Part shown: positions 23,855 through 29,504 of the stretch, one piece after another
Position numbering within the stretch: the first letter of the stretch is position 1
How the letters are laid out: every line of letters starts with the position of its first letter
Assembly: GCA_900557255.1 (NCBI GenBank)
Contig: USSA01000023.1
Location: 1 to 29,504, forward strand
DNA: 29,504 nt
Source: an uncultured Prevotella sp.
Lineage (GTDB): Bacteria; Bacteroidota; Bacteroidia; Bacteroidales; Bacteroidaceae
Reading direction: 5' to 3'
The notes under the pieces: generated by a model
What the model was told of the DNA's origin: nothing
The model's database searches: none
The model's input: the letters and a program-made list of their open reading frames with translations, nothing else
Position numbers and translations under genes: made by a program

Positions 23855-26638
23855 TCAGAATAGCTCCAGCTTGTTCTTTCTTGCCTCTGAGAGCGAGGCT
23901 ATCTTAGCCTGCTCTTCGTGATAGTTCTGGCGAAGTTTCTCGTAGCGTTCCTTCAGTTCCGCCTCAAACTTAGGGCATTCTGCCTCGTTGAGGAATCGGG
24001 CACAGATTCCGGCATTGAGCGATGCGTCCTTCACCCAGATGACCGGTCCGTCATATTCAGGCGCAATCTTCAGAGCCACATGCAGTTCGCTCGTCGTTGC
24101 CCCACCTACCATGATAGGAATGCGCAAACCAGCTTTCTGCATTTCCCGGGCCACATGAACCATTTCTTCAAGCGAAGGGGTGATAAGTCCGCTCAAACCG
24201 ATTGCATCTACCTTTTCATCGATAGCTTTCTGTACAATCTGTTCGGCTGGAACCATCACACCTAAGTCGATGATTTCGTAATTGTTACATGACATAACCA
24301 CGCAGACGATGTTCTTTCCGATATCATGAACATCGCCCTTCACAGTTGCCATCAGAATCTTGCCGGCAGTTGTTGCTCCACCCTGTTTTTCTGCCTCGAT
24401 ATGAGGCAGAAGGATAGAAACTGCCGATTTCATCGTGCGAGCCGTCTTGACAACCTGCGGCAAGAACATTTCGCCTTTTCCAAAAAGTTCGCCTACCAGG
24501 TTCATGCCGTCCATCAGAGGACCCTCAATAACGTTTACTGCATGAGGATATTTGGCAAGTGCTTCGTCAATATCCTGCTGCAGGAAATCGGTGATTCCCT
24601 TGCGCAGCGCATACTTCAGACGTTCTTCCACACTCTCCTTTCGCCATTCAGGAGCAGCCGGTTTCTTGGGAGCAACACCGCCTGCCTTAGCTGCAGCCTT
24701 GGCAGCATCAGCCTGGGCTTTTATCTCTGCCGCAAGCTCGATGAGTTCATCAGCTGCACCTTTTCTCCTATTCAGCACTACATCCTCGATGAGCTGAAGC
24801 TGTTCTTCTGGAATCTTATTATAATCCATTCTGGCTTTGGCATTTACAATACCAAAGTCCATACCTACCTGCTGGGCATGATGCAAGAAAACACAATGGA
24901 TAGCCTCACGGATATAAGTATTGCCACGGAATGAGAACGAGAGGTTACTGACACCTCCGCTGACATGTGCGCCAGGCAGATTCTGATGAATCCACTCCGT
25001 TGCGCGGATGAATTCAACGGCATAATTATCATGCTCCTCCATACCGGTAGCTATGGCAAGTACGTTCGGGTCGAAGATGATATCGAGCGGATTCATGCCC
25101 AACTTGTCTACCAGAAGATGATAAGCACGTTCTGCTATCTCGATGCGGCGCTCGAAAGTGGTAGCCTGACCAACCTCATCAAAACACATCACAACGACTG
25201 CTGCACCATAGCGCAACACATCACGGGCATGAGAAAGGAATACTTCCTCGCCCTCCTTCAAACTGATGGAATTGACAATACACTTGCCCTGGCAGCACTT
25301 CAAGCCAGCCACGATGACGTCCCATTTGGAAGAGTCGATCATCACCGGAACCTTCGCAATGTCTGGTTCGGCTGCAATCATATTCAGGAAGTTAACCATC
25401 TCGGCTTTCGCATCGAGCAAACCATCGTCCATATTCACGTCAACGACAGCTGCTCCATCAGCCACTTGCTTTCTGGCAATACCGATGGCTTCTTCATAAT
25501 TCTTTTCGTTAATCAAGCGCAGGAACTTCCTGCTACCAGCTACGTTACAGCGTTCGCCCACATTGACAAACCGACTGGCGTCAACCGGCAAATGTACGGA
25601 GTCATCGACCTGCAGAAGGTCTAATCCCGAGAGCCACATATACTTAGGTTTCTCCACCACTTGATGCGGTTTCTTACCCTCAGCGATACGGGCGTAATGA
25701 GCGATGAATTCAGGACTTGTACCGCAGCATCCGCCTATGATGTTCACGATGCCTTCATCGATGAATTCGGCTATTTGCGGAGCCATCGATTCGGCTGTCT
25801 CATCATATTCGCCCATCTCGTTAGGCAAACCGGCATTAGGATGCGCACTAATATAATAAGGTGCAACCTGAGCCATGTGTTCGATGAAAGGCTTCATCTG
25901 AGGAGCACCAAAGGCGCAGTTCATGCCGACAGAGAAGATAGGATAAGGAGAAAGCGAAGCAAGGAAAGCATCTACAGTCTGACCGCTGAGCGTTCTGCCC
26001 GCCAGATCACTTACCGTAAGACTGATCATGACAGGCAACTCTACTCCATGTTTCTTCATCATGGTGAGCGCTGCATCTATCATCGCCTTGCAATTGAGCG
26101 TATCAAAGATGGTTTCGATGAGAATCACGTCAGCACCGCCTTCGATAAGTCCGTCCACCTGTTCGCATACATCGGTGAAAAGCTCATCGTAGGTAATCTC
26201 GCGGGCGGCAGGATTGCTGACGTCCGGACTCATGGAGCAAGTCTTGTTGGTTGGTCCCACATCTCCTGCAACGAAGCGTGGTTTATCAGGCGTAGAAAAC
26301 TTATCGCATTCGATACGTGCCAGTCGGGCACCCTCGAATGCCATTTCGCGGGCACAGTTCTCCAGGTGATAATCAGCCTGCGAAATGCGCTGGCACGAAA
26401 AAGTATTCGCGGTAATAATATCGGCGCCAGCCTCCAGGTAGCGTCGGTAAATATCAGATATCACATCAGGACGAGTAATGTTGAGCATATCGTTGTTGCC
26501 TTTCATCATACCCGGCAAATCGCGGAACCGCTCACCTCTGAAGTCTTCTTCTGTAAGATTATACTTCTGAATCTCAGTACCCATGGCACCATCGAGAATC
26601 AGAATCTTCTCCTTTACAATCTCTCTTAAATTCTTCAT
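23855..26638 (-). CDS. metH: B12-dependent methionine synthase lacking the reactivation domain
   Basis: 927 residues. Domains in order: homocysteine-binding barrel (about 1-320, with [10 protein letters not shown] and the zinc ligands of GGCCGTSPE), pterin-binding barrel (about 345-640, with [11 protein letters not shown]), an alanine-rich linker (about 665-685), the cobalamin cap (about 690-750) and the cobalamin domain. Cobalamin-binding His771 lies in DVHDIGKN (769-776). The protein ends about 40 residues past the cobalamin domain, so the AdoMet-dependent reactivation domain of the 1227-residue E. coli enzyme is missing. The start codon is 3 bases after the smpB stop. No cobalamin riboswitch is visible. 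Confidence 0.95.
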   Translation of the reverse strand: MKNLREIVKEKILILDGAMGTEIQKYNLTEEDFRGERFRDLPGMMKGNNDMLNITRPDVISDIYRRYLEAGADIITANTFSCQRISQADYHLENCAREMAFEGARLARIECDKFSTPDKPRFVAGDVGPTNKTCSMSPDVSNPAAREITYDELFTDVCEQVDGLIEGGADVILIETIFDTLNCKAMIDAALTMMKKHGVELPVMISLTVSDLAGRTLSGQTVDAFLASLSPYPIFSVGMNCAFGAPQMKPFIEHMAQVAPYYISAHPNAGLPNEMGEYDETAESMAPQIAEFIDEGIVNIIGGCCGTSPEFIAHYARIAEGKKPHQVVEKPKYMWLSGLDLLQVDDSVHLPVDASRFVNVGERCNVAGSRKFLRLINEKNYEEAIGIARKQVADGAAVVDVNMDDGLLDAKAEMVNFLNMIAAEPDIAKVPVMIDSSKWDVIVAGLKCCQGKCIVNSISLKEGEEVFLSHARDVLRYGAAVVVMCFDEVGQATTFERRIEIAERAYHLLVDKLGMNPLDIIFDPNVLAIATGMEEHDNYAVEFIRATEWIHQNLPGAHVSGGVSNLSFSFRGNTYIREAIHCVFLHHAQQVGMDFGIVNAKARMDYNKIPEEQLQLIEDVVLNRRKGAADELIELAAEIKAQADAAKAAAKAGGVAPKKPAAPEWRKESVEERLKYALRKGITDFLQQDIDEALAKYPHAVNVIEGPLMDGMNLVGELFGKGEMFLPQVVKTARTMKSAVSILLPHIEAEKQGGATTAGKILMATVKGDVHDIGKNIVCVVMSCNNYEIIDLGVMVPAEQIVQKAIDEKVDAIGLSGLITPSLEEMVHVAREMQKAGLRIPIMVGGATTSELHVALKIAPEYDGPVIWVKDASLNAGICARFLNEAECPKFEAELKERYEKLRQNYHEEQAKIASLSEARKNKLELF

Positions 26639-26641
26639 TGT

Positions 26642-27121
26642 CTAAAAGTGCTTGATTGCTCTATCCATCTCTCTTCTGTCTTCCTTTTCTTTCAGAGTCT
26701 GGCGCTTGTCATACTCCTTCTTTCCCTTGCAGAGGGCAATATCCACCTTGGCTCTACCGTGATTATCGATAAAGATGAGGGTTGGAACAATGGTGAAACC
26801 AGGCTGCTTGCTGTCCTCTTCAAGACGGCGCAATTCACGCTTGGTGAGAAGAAGCTTGCGGTCACGGCGAGCCTCATGATTGCTGAAAGAACCATAAAAA
26901 TAAGGAGAGATGTTCATTCCCTTGACCCAAAGTTCGCCCTGATAGAAATCGCAATAACAATCTACCAGCGAAGCCTTTCCGCCACGGATTGACTTTATCT
27001 CTGTACCCGTAAGCACAATGCCTGCGGTATAGGTGTCAACGAAGAAGTACTCGAACGAAGCCTTCTTGTTGCGTATCTGTATCGGACTCTTCTTACGGAG
27101 TTCCTGTTCTTGCTTGTTCAT
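26642..27121 (-). CDS. smpB: SsrA-binding protein SmpB
   Basis: 159 residues. The OB-fold core shows the family motifs [42 protein letters not shown] and the C-terminal basic tail [15 protein letters not shown] that enters the mRNA channel. It delivers tmRNA to stalled ribosomes. No TAnnTTTG promoter is seen directly upstream; the region is a TA tract and heptamer repeats, so it may be read from the DMP19-like gene's promoter. It is followed 3 bases later by metH. Confidence 0.95.
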   Translation of the reverse strand: MNKQEQELRKKSPIQIRNKKASFEYFFVDTYTAGIVLTGTEIKSIRGGKASLVDCYCDFYQGELWVKGMNISPYFYGSFSNHEARRDRKLLLTKRELRRLEEDSKQPGFTIVPTLIFIDNHGRAKVDIALCKGKKEYDKRQTLKEKEDRREMDRAIKHF

Positions 27122-27142
27122 ATATATATAATAATGTATTAT

Positions 27143-27227
27143 AAGTTTATAGTTTAAAGTTTATAGTTTATAGGGCAAGCCTGCTATACGGCGAAGCCGC
27201 TATTAACTATCAACTATTAACTTTTGA
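27143..27227. repeat. Imperfect palindromic element with heptamer arms
   Basis: The left arm is AAGTTTA TAGTTTA AAGTTTA TAGTTTA (27143-27170). The right arm, read on the minus strand, is TCAAAAG TTAATAG TTGATAG TTAATAG (27200-27227). The middle contains CGGCGAAGCCG. The arms are approximate inverted copies, so about 85 bases can fold back. The minus-strand stop codon of the DMP19-like gene (27217-27219) lies inside the right arm. Confidence 0.7.
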
Positions 27228-27726
27228 CAATTTCGCAGAAATTGTCGATATGATCATCGATGTAGAAGGCAACCTTGCTGGTCCACTCTTCTTCGTTCTC
27301 AACGAACTCATCGTCAAAATCATCAAACTCAGGAAATTTTTCGTAGAGCGCCATAAACTCCTCATCGGTCAGATCGCGCTCAATCTCCTCATGGTTTGTT
27401 TTATACAGGAAATGACTCTTCTTGATGAGTTTGGCGAGTTCTGTCAATCCCCAGTTTTTAAACGCCTTGTCGGTAGGGTTCTTCCAGAGGAAAGCACCGT
27501 AACCGTTATGTATGAGCTGAACCATTCCGCCATCCATCATCTCCTCATGCAGGATATCCCAAGCCAGAAGAGTAATCTGGTCGCTGTTGAGCTGCGCCAT
27601 GGTTTCGGCAGTCAGTTCACCACCAATCGCTTCGCGGATAGCGTCCACGAAAGCCTTTACAAATTCATCCATGCCCGCCTCGGCAGCATGCTGAAGCTTG
27701 GCATCGTTTATCTTTACTTCGATCAT
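27217..27726 (-). CDS. DMP19-like acidic protein (DUF4375 family)
   Basis: 169 residues and strongly acidic, with DDEFVENEEEW near the C-terminus. The family motifs are ITLLAWDILHEEMMDGGMVQ, IHNGYGAFLWKNP and DEEFMALYEKFPEFDDFDDEF. Neisseria DMP19 is a DNA mimic that blocks a repressor; most relatives are uncharacterised, so DNA mimicry here is an inference from the acidic surface and the family. It has its own promoter with a perfect palindrome directly downstream of it. The last codons and the stop run into a heptamer repeat. Confidence 0.8.
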   Translation of the reverse strand: MIEVKINDAKLQHAAEAGMDEFVKAFVDAIREAIGGELTAETMAQLNSDQITLLAWDILHEEMMDGGMVQLIHNGYGAFLWKNPTDKAFKNWGLTELAKLIKKSHFLYKTNHEEIERDLTDEEFMALYEKFPEFDDFDDEFVENEEEWTSKVAFYIDDHIDNFCEIVKS

Positions 27727-27733
27727 AATCTAC

Positions 27734-27747
27734 AAAATTGCAATTTT
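27734..27747. promoter_or_regulatory. Candidate operator, 14-base perfect palindrome
   Basis: AAAATTGCAATTTT lies between the -7 element (27755-27762) and the ATG (27726) of the DMP19-like gene, about where transcription should begin. A bound protein there would block initiation. This is an inference from position and symmetry only. Confidence 0.45.
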
Positions 27748-27754
27748 CAGTTTG

Positions 27755-27785
27755 CAAAGATACATGAAATTGTGCATAAACCCAA
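27755..27785 (-). promoter_or_regulatory. Promoter of the DMP19-like gene
   Basis: On the minus strand, TTG (27783-27785), 20 bases, then TATCTTTG (27755-27762), a full consensus match. Confidence 0.75.
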
Positions 27786-27857
27786 GAAAAAATCTAAATA
27801 TTAGGTTAAAGAGTTAAAAAGAATACCCAATTTTAGGTATTTTCCGGATTTTTTTTG

Positions 27858-27865
27858 TACTTTTG
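27858..27865 (+). promoter_or_regulatory. -7 element of the scaffold/GGGtGRT operon promoter
   Basis: TACTTTTG matches TAnnTTTG. No TTG is found at the expected -33 position; an inverted repeat AATACC/GGTATT (27822-27841) occupies that region. The implied leader is about 95 bases. Confidence 0.55.
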
Positions 27866-27967
27866 TGCTCGGAATTGAGGTGATGGCACCGATGTTTCAG
27901 CAAAACAATATGAATTAAGTACAGAACTTTATACTTATAATATTCATTAATATAAAATTTAGCGAAT

Positions 27968-28669
27968 ATGATCTATTCTAAAGAAGTAGACAACATGTGC
28001 GTTGTCGCTAAGGGTCCTAACCACGGACCAGCTCCAATTCCTGAAGAGGGAAAATGGATTCAGGCAAAAGAGATCAAAGACATCTCTGGTTATACTCACG
28101 GTGTGGGTTGGTGTGCTCCTCAGCAGGGTGCTTGCAAGCTCTCTTTGAACATCAAGGAAGGCGTTATTCAGGAGGCTCTTGTTGAGACTATCGGTTGTAC
28201 TGGTATGACTCACTCAGCTGCTATGGCTTCTGAGATTCTCCCAGGCAAGACTATTCTTGAGGCTTTGAACACTGACCTCGTATGCGATGCTATCAATACA
28301 GCTATGCGCGAGCTCTTCCTCCAGATTGTTTACGGTCGTAGCCAGAGCGCTTTCTCTGAGGGCGGTCTCGTTATCGGTGCAGGTCTTGAGGACTTGGGTA
28401 AGGGTCTTCGTTCACAGACTGGTACTCTCTATGGTACTGTAGCTAAGGGTACACGTTACCTCGAGTTGACAGAGGGTTACATCACAAAGCAGTTCCTCGA
28501 TAAGGACAGCCAGGTTTGTGGTTATGAGTATGTTCACCTCGGCAAGATGATGGAAGCTATCAAGAACGGTATGGACGCTAACGAGGCTGTCAAGAAGTTC
28601 ACAGGTAGCTACGGTCGTACAACTGCTGAGCAGGGTGTTGTTAAAGCAATTGATCCACGTAAAGAATAA
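27968..28669 (+). CDS. NifU/IscU-like iron-sulfur cluster scaffold protein
   Basis: 233 residues, larger than IscU. It has six cysteines (11, 49, 56, 77, 106, 184). The segment TIGCTGMTHSAAMASEILPGK (split across the IscU-type helix) corresponds to the second conserved cysteine region of IscU, and GACKLSLNIKEG to the first. Cys184 (VCGYEYVHLGK) is in a C-terminal extension not found in IscU. It is followed 15 bases later by the GGGtGRT gene, a pairing known in several anaerobes. No cysteine desulfurase is nearby. Codon use is strongly biased to GCT, GGT and CTC, pointing to high expression. Confidence 0.85.
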   Translation: MIYSKEVDNMCVVAKGPNHGPAPIPEEGKWIQAKEIKDISGYTHGVGWCAPQQGACKLSLNIKEGVIQEALVETIGCTGMTHSAAMASEILPGKTILEALNTDLVCDAINTAMRELFLQIVYGRSQSAFSEGGLVIGAGLEDLGKGLRSQTGTLYGTVAKGTRYLELTEGYITKQFLDKDSQVCGYEYVHLGKMMEAIKNGMDANEAVKKFTGSYGRTTAEQGVVKAIDPRKE

Positions 28670-28684
28670 TAAGGAGATACAGAT

Positions 28685-29504
28685 ATGATTAGAAAAGTAA
28701 GTTACGAAAGTCAGGAACGTCGCGAGAAGCAGGTTCTTGCTGCTCTTAATGCTAACGGTATCAAGAGCTTGGAAGAGGCTAATCAAATCTGCGAGGACGC
28801 AGGTGTTGACCCTTATCAGATGTGTGAAGATACTCAGCGTATCTGCTTCGAGAACGCTAAGTGGGCGTATGTAGCTGGTGCTGCTATCGCTATCAAGAAA
28901 GGTGCTAAGACTGCTGCTGACGCAGCTGAGGCTATCGGTATCGGTTTGCAGGCTTTCTGCATCCCTGGTTCTGTAGCTGACGACCGTAAGGTTGGTCTCG
29001 GTCACGGTAACTTGGCTGCTCGTTTGCTCCGTGAGGAGACTCAGTGTTTCGCTTTCTTGGCTGGTCACGAGTCTTTCGCTGCTGCTGAGGGTGCTATCAA
29101 GATTGCTGAGATGGCAAACAAGGTTCGCAAGAACCCATTGCGCGTTATCTTGAACGGTCTTGGTAAGGATGCTGCTCAGATCATCAGCCGCATCAACGGT
29201 TTCACATACGTACAGACAAAGTTCGACTACTATACAGGTGAGCTGAAGGTTGTTAACCGCATCGCTTACAGCGACGGTCCACGTGCTAAGGTTAACTGCT
29301 ATGGCGCTGACGACGTTCGCGAGGGTGTTGCTATCAACTGGAGCGAGGATGTAGACGTATCTATCACAGGTAACTCTACAAACCCTACACGTTTCCAGCA
29401 CCCAGTAGCTGGTACATACAAGAAGGAGCGTGTGGCTGCTGGTAAGCCATACTTCTCAGTAGCTTCTGGTGGTGGTACAGGTCGTACATTGCACCCAGAT
29501 AACA
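28685..29504 (+). CDS. GGGtGRT protein (partial, runs off the right edge)
   Basis: 273 residues are visible with no stop before the window ends. The family-defining GGGTGRT is at residues 262-268, followed by LHPDN. Cysteines lie in NQICEDAG, QMCEDTQRICFE, AFCIPG, TQCFAFL and VNCYGA. The central part is alanine-rich and helical (WAYVAGAAIAIKKGAKTAADA). The gene follows the Fe-S scaffold gene with AAGGAG eight bases before the ATG, unusual for Bacteroidota. The function is not established; the strict neighbourhood suggests a client or partner of the scaffold. Codon use is even more biased than in the scaffold gene. Confidence 0.85.
   Translation, partial: MIRKVSYESQERREKQVLAALNANGIKSLEEANQICEDAGVDPYQMCEDTQRICFENAKWAYVAGAAIAIKKGAKTAADAAEAIGIGLQAFCIPGSVADDRKVGLGHGNLAARLLREETQCFAFLAGHESFAAAEGAIKIAEMANKVRKNPLRVILNGLGKDAAQIISRINGFTYVQTKFDYYTGELKVVNRIAYSDGPRAKVNCYGADDVREGVAINWSEDVDVSITGNSTNPTRFQHPVAGTYKKERVAAGKPYFSVASGGGTGRTLHPDN

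Noticed and set aside
25661..26629. Plus-strand open frame of 322 codons
   Set aside because: It is antisense to metH, whose full set of domains is on the other strand; the translation is His/Arg-rich without domains.
26639..27121. Cobalamin riboswitch controlling metH
   Set aside because: metH starts three bases after smpB, leaving no room for an aptamer, and none is seen before smpB.
28412..29401. Long minus-strand open frame of 329 codons rich in Ser/Thr/Leu/Val
   Set aside because: It lies antisense to the GGGtGRT gene and the end of the scaffold gene. The strong GCT/GGT codon bias on the plus strand suppresses stop codons on the other strand, and the translation has no recognisable domain.

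Overview
The window reads as a chromosomal stretch from a gut or oral Bacteroidota bacterium, most likely Prevotellaceae (Prevotella/Segatella type). The evidence is the repeated Bacteroidota promoter signature TAnnTTTG, usually with TTG or TTTG 19-20 bases upstream. Lineage-typical genes point the same way: a lamin-tail/OadG fusion, DUF4295, a HU-CCDC81/SPOR protein, a DMP19-like protein and a GGGtGRT protein. I see no tRNA, rRNA, insertion sequence, phage gene or CRISPR array. The gene content is mostly housekeeping.

Layout. 1-71 is the end of pgk, followed by a terminator. 312-2006 is an AspT/YidE-type transporter. 2231-5005 is a Na+-pumping decarboxylase operon (OadG-like, biotin carrier, beta subunit) that lacks the carboxyltransferase. 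On the minus strand, 5127-6530 carries rfbC followed by a lipoprotein. 6673-8428 carries a HU/SPOR membrane protein and a zinc-ribbon/FHA protein. 8658-19657 is one long same-strand run: hisH-hisA-hisF-hisIE, an FtsE-like ATPase, lysC, lysA, a GT2 glycosyltransferase, a half-length GT-B-like protein and hrpB. Then come minus-strand operons: rpmB-rpmG-DUF4295 (20522-19863), map-tsaD-pncC (23090-20670) and smpB-metH-HAD (27121-23199). A DMP19-like gene at 27217-27726 is divergent from a NifU-like scaffold and GGGtGRT pair (27968 to the right edge).

The genes serve late histidine synthesis (imidazole glycerol phosphate formation), the entry and exit of lysine synthesis, B12-dependent methionine synthesis, translation quality (SmpB, TsaD, MetAP, L28, L33) and sodium bioenergetics. 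Seven recognisable hairpin terminators separate the units.

The most unexpected structure is a family of seven-base-periodic repeats (NAGTTNA, AAGTTCA and GTGAAGA forms). They sit at gene borders, supply stop codons for three genes, extend the N-terminus of HisF and occur inside the biotin-carrier coding region. The best candidate for a poorly described system is the Fe-S scaffold/GGGtGRT pair at the right edge, whose codon use suggests very high expression. No intergenic stretch exceeds 300 bases. All functions are assigned by reading motifs; no database search was run.
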